This document shows positions 11,600 to 22,700 of a stretch of 64,000 nt of DNA, in pieces. The stretch lies in contig VNWV01000019.1 in the NCBI GenBank assembly GCA_009801085.1, positions 124,001 through 188,000 of the forward strand, read 5' to 3'. Positions within the stretch are counted from its first letter, which is position 1. Each line of letters starts with the position of its first letter. Both the position numbers and the translations under genes were made by a program. The notes beneath the pieces were generated by a model. That model saw only the letters and a list, made by a program, of their open reading frames with translations. It did not search any database and was not told the origin of the DNA. This stretch comes from Lasiodiplodia sp. COLG20 (taxonomy: Eukaryota; Ascomycota; Dothideomycetes; Botryosphaeriales; Botryosphaeriaceae).

Positions 11600-12536
11600 A
11601 TGGAAAGAAACACCCGCCACACCAAGCAAGAATATCGCAGGAATGATTTGGATTCGATGGTTTCAGAGTTCTTGCGCGAGCGGGTGCCAGAGTTTGTTCA
11701 ACTCGAGGCTGTGAGGAACGAGGTAAGTTTTAAGACCTGAAAATCCTGAAATATACTGACCAAGAAAGGGATGGGCGAGTGCGGCCGGAGACAAATACTT
11801 CAAGAAACAGCAGGCGACAGCGGATAAAGCCAGCAAACACCTGCGAAAGTATTTCTTCGACATGATGCAAAATATTGGCAACGAAATGGATGATGCAACG
11901 AGCTTCATGTCCTGCCTAAGCACCGGCGATAGCTTTGCGAAGGTTTTGGACATTTGCATGGCACCGGGAGGCTTTTCGAATGCAATACAGCGCCGGCACG
12001 ATACGGCAAAAATATCTGGACTCAGCCTGCCGCTCTCTCTTGGTGGACACCCGCTTCTACTAGACATGTCCAAACCCGCGCTCAGAGTCAAGTTTGCTGA
12101 TATTACGATGCTCTCTTCTGAAATGGGCGTGTCCGCCATCCCACCCGACCATCCAGATGTGGCCAACTTCTCCCGGGACCGCCCGTACGTCGGCGAGAAC
12201 TTCGACTTGGTCATTTGTGACGGCCAAGTGTTACGTACCCATCCTCGACAGCCCTACAGGACCGAGTTGGAAGCATGTCGTCTTACCATGAGTCAGCTGG
12301 TGCTGGCTTTACAAAGGATCAAGATTGGTGGAACTCTGGTCATGCTTCTCCACAAGCTGGACTACTGGGACAGCGTCCAGCTGTTGTACACGTTCAGCAG
12401 GTTCTCCGACATACAGCTCTTCAAATCTGAAAACCACCATGCCATAAGGTCATCCTTTTACCTTGTGGCCACCAATGTTCAACCACAGATTCCGGCTGCT
12501 ACTGCAGCTATCAAAACCTGGAAACGCACTTGGTAA
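11600..12536 (+). CDS. FtsJ-like methyltransferase-domain protein
   Basis: Exons 11600-11722 and 11769-12536 with a 46-nt GTAAGT..AAAG intron give 296 residues. An in-frame TGA at 11558-11560 lies just upstream of the ATG, which supports the start. The SAM-binding motif I is visible as VLDICMAPGGFSNAI (about residues 100-114), then FADITML, then motif IV-like NFDLVICDGQVLR and a later LVLALQRIKIGGTLVMLL strand. This order matches FtsJ/RrmJ-fold methyltransferases that modify RNA 2'-OH groups. Many filamentous fungi carry stand-alone diverged FtsJ-like proteins of this kind; the substrate is unknown. I could not verify the full K-D-K-E catalytic set. Confidence 0.75.
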
Positions 12537-13762
12537 TCTGCCACTTTCGATTTCCGTAGAGAGGAAGGAACAACTGAAGAAGCCGCGATATGTGTGAACG
12601 CGTTCGGAGAGACCCTGATACGACTGGGCAGGCCAATCTGGAAGATCCAACTTGAGGCACTCCGAGGAGCTAAGTTTATGCAAGGAAGCAGAATGCGGCT
12701 GGGGAAGGACAGTGTATAGAAACCTGGCCAAGCTCTCCGCGCCACAAATTCCATTTATTATCCCAATTCGTAGAGCTGACTGGGAAGCTATCTGATAGGC
12801 GCCAACGCAGGTACCGTTACAAAGGGTCAATCATGTCCGTTTCTTCTGCGGTGCGACATACTGGGTAAATGACTAGTTATACACAGTTCATGGTAAGAAG
12901 CTGGAATTGCTACCTCCAACCTTCTCCTTACGGTACCTCATGCAAGGGACCCCCCACACCCACCACCCCCCAGCTTCCCTTTTTTCCCTACTCCATCTTC
13001 CGGACATACCGATTCGGCAAAATCACCTCAATGATGTTTGCCAAGACTCAGTTGCCCCGCTGGCGGATTGAGGGCTGTCCAATCTTGTGTCATATCTCCG
13101 TTACACAGGGCTGTGTGCACGTATTTGTCTAGCTATCCGCCATGCAGCTTGCCTCATCGACTAGGTACTGCAACGGCGGCGGGTGACACTTAAAACGAAT
13201 GTGAGTGACTTGCATATGCGAGGTAAAACAAGGTTATGTTTCCTTTGTGAACGTGCACACAGATAAGTCCGAGCAATGGCGGATTTTAGAGGACGCCAGC
13301 CATATGGTGGAACCGGATGACGACAACAAAAAAGGACAACAACTCGCAGCATTAAGCTATCAGATACGCGTGTTCGCTGCCTAATAAGTCGCAGGGATCC
13401 ATATGCTGAATGTGACGAACAGCCAATGGCTTCTTATTCGCTAGCGAAAATATGTGTCCATGACTGCAGTGTGACAGCCTAGCTGCAGAGCCTACTCTGC
13501 ATATAGGAGCTGATCACATGTATGACGGTCGGACTTGGCTCCGCTTTTATAGGTAAAGTAATTTGAACGCTCCCGCCCCTCGCATGGATAAGTGAGTCAC
13601 TCTTGCATGACTTTTCAACACACAACTACCACTCCCCGCGACCCTCTCCTCCCAAACTGAATCTACACGCAAAAGAATAGATCAACCCGTTCTACGTATG
13701 TACGTAAATTGCACATGTCATCGAGAAACTTGACTGATGATGCGAATTACCTACAGAACACA
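12537..13762. other. Intergenic, with probable 5' UTR intron near the right end
   Basis: No convincing gene between the methyltransferase and the Cys-rich protein. Just before the latter, GTATGT at 13697 and CTACAG ending at 13755 could mark a short 5' UTR intron, removing in-frame upstream ATGs such as the one at 13709. Confidence 0.4.
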
Positions 13763-14014
13763 ATGCGACCTTCGCAAGGCAGCGTTATCGGGGGATTGCT
13801 CACGCTTCCAATCGTCGTGAGCGCAGGCCCAGCCGCGTATGGCGTCTGTCAGGCTGGATGCTCGACTGTTGTCATGGCTTGTTACGGAGCGGCAGGGTTC
13901 ACATGGGGAGCAACAGCAGGAGCGACGGCCCCGGCCACTGTCCTCGCCTGCAATGCTGCATACGGGACTTGCCAAGCCACATGTGCAGCTCTTTTGCTTG
14001 CGCCGACGTTGTGA
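13763..14014 (+). CDS. Small Cys-rich secreted protein, zygote-specific-protein-like
   Basis: 83 residues from ATG 13763. A hydrophobic N-terminal segment (VIGGLLTLPIVVSA) followed by AGPAAYG looks like a signal peptide with cleavage after Ala. The mature part has six cysteines in a quasi-repeated arrangement: GVCQAGCSTVVMACYGAAG, then ACNAAYGTCQATC, with many Gly and Ala. This matches a common fungal family of tiny secreted proteins often labelled 'zygote-specific protein' after an algal namesake; its role is unknown. A frame extension to ATG 13709 exists, but a probable 5' UTR intron (about 13697-13755) makes the shorter start more likely. It sits alone among non-coding sequence. Confidence 0.75.
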   Translation: MRPSQGSVIGGLLTLPIVVSAGPAAYGVCQAGCSTVVMACYGAAGFTWGATAGATAPATVLACNAAYGTCQATCAALLLAPTL

Positions 14015-15000
14015 GTTATTGAGATGGGGCTGCAATGTCAAGGTTGGAGTGCTGCTCCACTATGTCTATCTGATACAACATTGTATTTGCAAGGTGACTA
14101 AATGATAAGTGTGATAGCTCCCTAAGTAGCAACTACCATGTGACGTGCTCAAAGCTCTTGGCTGGAATGGAAGGTAATCCACGTTGAAGATCTCGCCACC
14201 TGGGTTACACCATCGGGGGCGGGGCTTTTCGCTCCCCACGGTATGCAAGGCTGCCGCTTGTATCTCTGATACCCGCATTGTTTCACACCACCGCATGTTG
14301 ACACGTCGAGCTACCTGCACTCTGGTAGCTGGATCCAGCACGGTGTGCTATCCTAAGAGGATGGCTCCACGAAACTAATGGGGCGAGGGAAGAGGCAGTG
14401 ACGTTTCCGGCGCCCGTACAGCCGATGTTGCGGAGAGGATCGAGAATCACGCTTCGCGGTGCAGCTATGAATCGTCAGTTCATTGCATCTTCTGCGCCTG
14501 AGCTTCGGCGACACGGGATTTGAAAGAATTTGCTTGTGTTCAGCAACGAACAAATGGAGAAAACGCGCTAGGCAAGCACCTGGAGAGCGGACCTGCTGCC
14601 TATCCAATTGAGCTGTGCGTGCAGGATGCAAGGGTGGATGTGGCAATCCATTTTGGTGCAAATGGCAGCCTAAATCGGTGGAGACATCTGTGCGGGGTTC
14701 TATGCGGGAGAAAATTCCCCGCGGGGTAAAATTGGCTCCCACCCCCCTAAACATTAACAGGTACCATCTGGACTGCATAACGGCTTACGATTACTTGCCT
14801 TTTATGATTTTTGTCATGTTCAGCTGACTAAGGAAAACCATTTGACGGAGTATCCGGTGGGTACTACGATATTTGCCTCTACTCGTTATTTGCTACTACT
14901 CCGTTTGCTGATTGCTATTGATTAGTCATCTGGCAGGGTATATAATCTACACCGCCTGCAAATAGTCTCTGGATCAATTCTCAGAATTCGTCACCATTAA
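14015..15000. other. Intergenic with TATA box for the next gene
   Basis: Nothing coding is supported. TATATAAT at 14939-14946 lies about 60 bp before the ATG at 15001, a plausible TATA box for that gene and support for its start. Confidence 0.4.
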
Positions 15001-16417
15001 ATGGAGTCCACAAATCAAAATCAGAACGGGAAAAGAGGGAAGCGTCCCAGCAACCGTAGCGACTGGATAAATAGTGGTCTCGGAAAGCACATAGCAACCA
15101 TTAACACCAGCACACTCGCCCCGGGTCCAAATGAAGTCAACAGCAACGCCGCATCAGAACATGTCTGCTCTTACAACTGGGCAACGACTGCAAACCCTTC
15201 CATCTACGTCCCTGGTAAGTCCGCCAAAATTCTCTCCCCTTCCTCACTCCGCTCACCCCATTACCTTAGGCGCGCCTCCCAAATGGACCTCCCCCACCCT
15301 CCCCGCCACCCTCCCGCCCGACTCCGGCGTCTACTTCATCGACCAAAACGGCTACAAAATGCCGTCCTACCCCTTCACCCCACTCTTCTCCGCTCTCCGC
15401 GCCACCAACCCGTCCTTCTCCTTCGCCGGCGTCGACCTCCTGACCAACCGTAACAGCCTGCGCAAGCTGCTCGGCGTCGCCGAGAACCGTCCCAATCAGT
15501 CCTTCCGCATCGACGCCACCCTCGTGCGCGACACGCTCGTGCTGTTCCGCCGCGAGCACAGCTTGCGCGAATTCTTGCCGGCGAAGGGTGGGGGCGGCGG
15601 CGCGAGCTACGGGCATGGGTTTGAGGCGGCGTTTACGGCGCAGGAGGACTTGCGGCTGCAGGCGAGCGCGAGTCACCATCGGGCCATTAAGTACGATTTG
15701 GGGGCGCTGAGGTGCGTCGTCCAGTTTGAGGTGGATGCGTGGTACGAAGCGGGTGAGCAGGACGATGCGCCGACGGCGCAGTCCCAAGGTGAGAAGCAAG
15801 ATGACGGGTTGCTGGATGGGATCGTGCAGGGGGTGGAGGGGATTGCTCTGGATGTTGCAGGACGTGCCGGGGAGCCTTCCGTGCCGGTGACGACGCCCCC
15901 ATCTCGACAAAAAGCTCAACGGCCGAAAGGGAAGGGTCAAGGTCAAGGCTCCACCAGCCTCTCAGTCTTGAACAGCGATGCCGGGCATCAACCATCAGCT
16001 ACGCAGCTGGCGGAGGTCAAGGTACGCAGTAAAAAGCCGTTCCAGTCGTCCAAGGCTATTCCCCAAATGTGGTTCGGCCGGACGCCATATCTCATAAGCG
16101 GAGTCCACGACCAAGGGGTGTTCAGTGAGATCAGAGTTGAGAACGTGGGGGAAAGCTTTCCGGAATGGGAGAGCCGTAGTCAGGAGTCTTTGAAGAAGCT
16201 TGTGGCCGTCATCACGCAATTGAAGGAGATTTTAATTGAGGAGCGACAGAAAAAGGCCGGGATGAGCGATGGAGGAAGCCCTGCGAGCATTACTTGGGCA
16301 ATTACCTGTGACCACAAGGTGAGGCCTGCAAGACTGTTAATAAATGATTTGGCAAAGAGCTCGAAGGCAGTTGCTGTTCCGCAGGAGTATATGGAGGCGT
16401 TTTGGCCAGAACGTTGA
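15001..16417 (+). CDS. Hypothetical fungal protein with nuclease-like ExK signature
   Basis: Exons 15001-15214 and 15270-16417, 55-nt GTAAGT..TTAG intron, 453 residues. The start at 15001 follows a TATA box at 14939 and gives a basic leader (NGKRGKRPSNRS). The core reads LTNRNSLRKLLGV, then a variable loop rich in Gly, then SHHRAIKYDLGALRCVVQFEVDAW, a low-complexity linker with KGKGQGQGS, and QLAEVKVRSKK ... PQMWFGRTPYLISGVHDQG. I recognise this as a widespread fungal family that databases sometimes label geranylgeranyl pyrophosphate synthetase, but no prenyl-synthase DDxxD motif is visible. FEVDA followed by EVKVR looks like the D..ExK core of PD-(D/E)XK folds, so a nucleic-acid enzyme origin is possible. 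Wobble bases switch from C-rich to G-rich near 15570. Confidence 0.75.
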
Positions 16418-16785
16418 CCGATTCCTTCCTTAAACTTGGCAGGGTGACATCGGGCCGGGTGCATTGTCTTTCTTTGAATTTTGTAGAGATCTTTGGTGTA
16501 CAAGTTCCTGTTAGATTAATGTTAGATTTACCTTTCAATTCGTATACATTCCATGAGTATCTCGGGTGCAAATGATAACTCTCCAAGTGACGGCAAAAAT
16601 GTTCTCGGCCTTCGCGTCAGTCTCACAGCTGCTAGTAACTGGGTTTAGAAAATAGGGAAGGTGTGCGAATTTCGAAAAACGTCAAATGTCTGAATTGATT
16701 CCTTTTCGTTGAGAAGAATACCTGCCAATTTCCTGTTGCTATGCTTCTTTATCCTCAAGCTCCTACAGTGCTCCTCCAACTACTC
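16418..16785. other. Convergent intergenic gap
   Basis: 3' flanks of the preceding plus-strand gene and the following minus-strand giant gene. No further feature was seen. Confidence 0.4.
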
Positions 16786-19700
16786 CTAGGTGGCCTTTGT
16801 CTGAGAACTAGAAATGGCATCCTCAGAGCCATCATAGCTATCCGAATCCGAGATAAATGTGTCTTCTGGGACTTCTTCAGCCAGCATTTCACTTGATACC
16901 GTCGGAACGACGACGGTGTTTCCTTTTGAGAAAAAAGGGTGTTGTGCGCTTAGTAGTTTTCCCTCACAAACATACCCCATTGGAGTGTGCGTGAACTCTT
17001 GACCCTTCCGTCTGACAGTTATCCACTCTTGTAGAAACACTAGGAAATTGGGCCTAGTCGATGAGAGGGCTGAACCCCGGTCATCCGGTTCCTGAGGACG
17101 TGTTGGTCCATGGCCATGCGACTGTTCATTGCTGTGGAGAAGCGTAGTAATGGCCTCGTATTCCTCGAACTCAAAGTACAGGCGTCCTGCAAACAGTCCA
17201 AGATGAGTGGTGAGCCATTGGGGCGCCTGGTAGTTGACGGGCGTGGATGGAACGGCATAGTAATCGAGCCTGTTGAAGTGGGCCATCCTGCGGGTTATGG
17301 GAGCGGCATATGCCACAAGATGCGTCCTTGCTTGCTTGATGCTCCCTTTCTCTAAGATGAGATCCTCGGCTTCCTCAGGAGTCACCATCAAGGCACTCTG
17401 TGTTCGTGGGCTCCAAAGTAACCAGGTGACAGGACGCTGTGGGCTCGTCGCTTAGTATTTTCATATTCCTTATTCCAAGAAAGTAACAAGGAGAGGGGGA
17501 GCTCTTACCAGAAAGTTGTCGTCCGGCCTTTGCAATTTCACGGTTCGGAAGACCTCCTTGGAAGCCAAAAGTTGGTGGCGAAACATCTCAGCGGCAGCCC
17601 CATACTTCTGTCCAGTTTGTGCACGCTGGATAGCAATAGAAACAGGTCCATATGCATCTGATGTACGTTCGAGTTCTCCAGTCCTCTCAAAGGATAGTAT
17701 ATCCTTGTGAAGACCACCGTATGGTAGTGCCTCATAGAAGATGGGCTTCGAAACCTTTCGGACGGCTTCAACTTCGTGGGCCACCTCTCTCTCTTGTTCG
17801 ACTTCCTGGAAAGCCGTACTAGGTGGTGAGTTTGAGTCATAAGTGTGACGTCTCAGCTTTGCTAGAAATGCAGCTAAATCCTGAGATGGTTGCTCCAGGA
17901 CTTGTGGTGTTGTTTCGCATCGTTTCGGCTGGTACATCCTTTGGAGCGTGTGGTCCTCGACCCGCCGAATCACATTGATGAATGGCGCCCGCTGTTCCTC
18001 GTTGCCAAGGTAGTCTGGGAATCTGATGGAAATTTCAGAGCGGTGACAAAAATCGATCCCTTGAGAGCGGTACAGCGGCTGCAGTTGCTCTATTCCTCGA
18101 CACGTTTGCTCAAGAAGCCAATGTACTACATCAAGCGAGTCAAGATGCTCTCTACCTCTCTTCTCACGATGGTCAAGGATGCTCTGGTGCACTTCTGGGG
18201 GTGCGAAGAAGACGACTGATTGTGTTGTAGCAAGCTGCCTCATCCGCATCGCAGCTGCGAAAAGTTGAAGTCAGCATATGACTGTATCAATGTTGGAGCC
18301 TCGTACCTTGAACAGTGTGGTCTTTTGTCTGCCCTAATCCTAGAGTCAAAGCAGCTTTGGCATCTGGCGGCAGCTTCAAGTCAGTTCCGCGAGTGTGAGC
18401 CTCGTCGAGGTACACGACGCATTCGTGGAGGTCGTTAACGAATGAAGAAGCCAACAGAGGAACTCGAGTACCGCTTCTGGATACAACGAAAGGTTTGTTC
18501 TCAGCGTTGAAGTATAGACCCGCCTTGGCTTGCGTGTCGACGCGCATCCAGTTCTTAACCAGGGTAAAATTGTCCATCTCTAAGATCTGTGCGCCAGCGT
18601 CAATAAGTACCCGTATTTCCATGTCCTTTAGCCTTTGAAGCAACATTTCTTCCGAAAGGCGCTGGCCATTCCTGGCTGCGAGAACGTATCCACGATTCCG
18701 AGGCTGCAGCAGGTAGGTCAACACGTCAGCATTTGTGTGTGCGAGGCTGCCAAGATCATGCTGTTCGATTGTCAGCGGCAACAGATATCGGTTATCGTTT
18801 GTCCCACTAAATCCGGTCGTCAATGGAATACGCTGGCCGTTGGTCTGTTGTGAGGCCTGGAACTCCTGTGGGCACCAGAGTGGGATATCCCATCCAGAAG
18901 CACCAATCTGGGTCTGAAAATGCTTCGCGTGGACGGGGAAAACGAAATGGTTGAGGAACCGGTCGATGACAATGACGTTGTATCGCAGATGCTTCCAGAG
19001 GTCGTGGAGCTGAAGCTCATCGTCCACGTTGATCACGCTCCATTCCTGCAGCTGACATGGCAGTGTCTCTGAACTTCCAACCCAGCGGCTATACTCACTA
19101 GCCGGATCGTCGGATTGCAGGACATGAAGGATGCATTCTTGAAGCTGTGTGGTGTTCAGTCCGGTAAAGTAAAATGCAAGACAAGTGAGCAGGATGCACA
19201 CATCAGGGTGACCCCATTCCGCTCGGTCAGACGGAACTCCTTTAGCGTGGTATGGTACAGCCACTGGATCCCGCATGGGGTGCAGGCCGTACTGTACGTT
19301 CCATCTCTTCTTCAAAGTAAGAAGTAGGATACCGTGTGCCAACAACCCCCTAAGCAGATATATGGTCTTCCTCATGGAATTCTTTTCTCTGAAAGTGGCC
19401 TCCAGGTGTCGCTCATCATCTTCGTGGGCTTGGGGGTCTCCAATGAAACGTTTCACGACATTGCGGTCTTGTTGTGAGTAGCCGTCAAGGGACAAAAGCC
19501 TGGCTCTTCCGAATGCGATCTGGTCGACGAGCCGCGTCACCAAAGCATTCTCAGCATCTGAGCGGAGAAAGAAGACCCAAGGAAATCCACCCCCCTCTCT
19601 CTCCACCATTTGGATACTGCGTGGAAAGTCTTTCCTCAAGGCCTTCAGATTGCTGCGGACAAGATCAAGCAACTTTTCCGCCGTCTGCCACCTGGACGGG

Positions 19701-22700
19701 TGGCCATCCAAGCTAGCTTGAGGGCCGGATGGATATATTAACTGTGTCCTTGGGGATAGAGTGAAATCACACTCGTCAAGGACGTCGCGGCTTGCTTCTT
19801 CCATCCACTTCTGCGCCTTGAGCATGCATTGAGCTTCGTTGATCTTACCATCCAAAAGACGCTGGGTACCACTCAGTTTGAATGAGAGGATATTCTCAGG
19901 GAGCGTAACGATGATTCCGCAGCTGGACATAACATTCTGATGGATTCCAATGAATGTGTCAATCTGTTCGATTATAGTTGGTGTTCGGCGGGAGAAAGGC
20001 ACGGTTCTCACTTCGCGGCCAAGCAGGTTTCCCAACCGTCCCTGTAAGACCTGTGCCGTCTGCGCGAGCAGTGCTCTCGGGACAACAACTCGTACGAGCT
20101 GATGCGAATTGGCTATGACTGCGGCGACCATTGGTATGATGCACGATGTTTTGCCTTGGCCCATGTTCATCTGCAAGACGGAATTTCCTCCAGAACATGG
20201 TGATATGGTTGAGAGTGCCACATCTACCTGGTGAGGCCGTATCAACAAATTTCCGTCAATCTCGAGAAGCAGCCAGTCCGGATATTGGGCAGGGTTCCAA
20301 GTCGCGTGGCCTGAACTTCGAAGCTCTTCAGCCATGGCCTTCTCGTTCCGTCGCATCCGTGCGTCGTCTATTCTGAGGTGCTGCTGCAAATCTGTGATGG
20401 ACCTTCCGTATTCGATAAGAGCCTCTTTCATACTGACTCCAAATTGAACTTTTGCGGTCGTTCGGAGCCGTTCCAGTACCGTTACAGGGCTGACGCATGG
20501 CCATAGTCCTCCATATTTCAGCCAATGAACGCAACGGTTGCTCTCCTCAAGTGCCAAAGAGAGTCGGTTAAGCTGAGCCGACGAGGCGTTGTAAGCATCA
20601 GTTGATGAGTGGACTATCCGGCCTGGAGGTACTTGAGTAACTTCCCGCCTGTCGGGGAATCTCTCGACATTCTCCAATGCCTGCAAACTTTGATTGAGAT
20701 CTTTTGCATACTGCGATCGGACTTCTGACTTCGATGAAATTATTGGCACTATGATCGACCGGAGTTCCTGCATCTCAGGTGATAGGGTTCGATGTCTTTG
20801 AGCTTCATCAGATGTGCACGATTGTCCTGGTAGACCTCGGTCATCCGTAAGCATTTTCGACCCTTCCTCGACGTACAATTTATCGGCCTCTGATTCTGGT
20901 AGGATGCACGATTCCTTGAATAGGTCCTCAAGATGTGGTACAGAGCTTCCACGGGGGGCGTGAAGAGTGATTCTGGAGTGATGAGACACAACTTTCCTGG
21001 TGCGCGGGCGTTTTACAATGGTGAGATGGTCAAGGATATTGTGAACGCGAGCAACCCATTCAGAAAGCTCCAAGTTGTGCTGTAGGCGCACCCAGTCATT
21101 TCGGAGTGCATCAATAGCATCGGCGATGTTCAAAAAGGAGAGGATCTCTTCTGACATGTCGTCTAGGGATGGAGAGGAACATGGCCACTGCGAAGCAAGG
21201 ATGCTGGCTACCTGCTGATAGTTGGCGTCAATGTTTGCCTTTGTCGCCGGGCTGATTTCTTCGCGGGGCGTGCAAAACAGAGTCATCAGCCGCGATAGGT
21301 AGCTTGCGGATGGCGTCTGGCGGAACTGAAAACCACTATATGACGGCCATTCAGGGAGCTCCAGTGCTTTGAGGTTGTCCAAAACGGCGAAGGCAATGAG
21401 GATTCTCACAAGGCGCATGTCATGGGCTTTGCGGAAGGCAAGAACTCCGAGAACAAAGCAGAGCAGATACTTGTCCGTAACACGAGCGCTGCGGCAGAGG
21501 CTAAGCCAGGAGCCCCACTCCATTGCAGGGTCAGCGCTAAGCAAGCTACTAAGCGTCAGGCCCACGGGAGGTTCTCCGCGGGCGTTGATGACTGGCCAAC
21601 GCTGCAGCATGCAGGTGAGGCTTGGCCTGACATGAAATTCCGCTCTCCATGTATTGATAAGCGTGCTACTTTCAAGGACTCTGGAGCGCCGATCACTTTG
21701 CGTTTGGCGATCACGGGAATCGTATACTCTGTCGTGACAGGGTTCAGGGACCATGCAGTTGAGATCTCTGCGGTAAAACTTGCTTCGTCGGGCGCTGCTA
21801 CGTTTCCGAAGATGATCGTCGCCCTGGTCTTCGATGGACAGCGCCGCCGATTCAGTTAATGAAAAGGCTGATAGCTGCGTCGACTTCTGATAGATTGTCG
21901 CGACAGCTGAGTAGAACCCATCATCCTGTGTGGCAGTAGGCAAATCGTCGTCCCACAGGACCTGCTGCATCGTCTTCCGCCCTGGAGGGTAGTACATTCT
22001 CTTTGGCGTTAGTCTGGCTAGTAGACTGAGATACTGCTCAAATGCTGGATTCAATGGCATCCATGGTTGGTTTTGACCAGAACGCAGACAGTGCAAAGCC
22101 TCTTCAGTTCCACTACGACACGTTAGCGGATCCAGTGCCATCGAGGCCGTATACGCGTGCACCAGCGCCTTGAAGAGGAGCAGACGCGCCTCGGCCGGGC
22201 AGTCCAGGCGCCCCAGGACCGTGTTGATTGTGAATATGCCGTAAGTCCCGCAATTTTCCGCCTGCACCGCCACGTGAGTCTGCCGGCGCTTCCACGACAG
22301 GGGGCCAAGAGGAACAAGGATGCTGCGCCGCTGCGGGTTCTGGACGTCCCGAAGCACTATCTTGGAGTCGAAACCGTACCATGTCCCCGCATCCTGGTCT
22401 GGGTCTATTTCACCGTGAAGCTCGCGGCAACAAAGCCAGCCTTCTCTGTTCACCTCAAAATTCAAGTCGAGGCGACAAAGCTCTACCGATAAATGACCTG
22501 CCTCCCCTTGTGGTTGGAAGACGGTCAGGCGAGCGGGATGCTCGAATCCATGGAAGGTTCTGGCTACGCAATCGAACACAGTGCTGCTTGGATCAACCAG
22601 CAACACATCTCGTCGGCGGGCCAAACGTGATCTCATATCTATGGTCCAGTTGCTCTCCTTCTGGATCCAAATATCAGGCTTTTGTCGAACCTCGATAACG

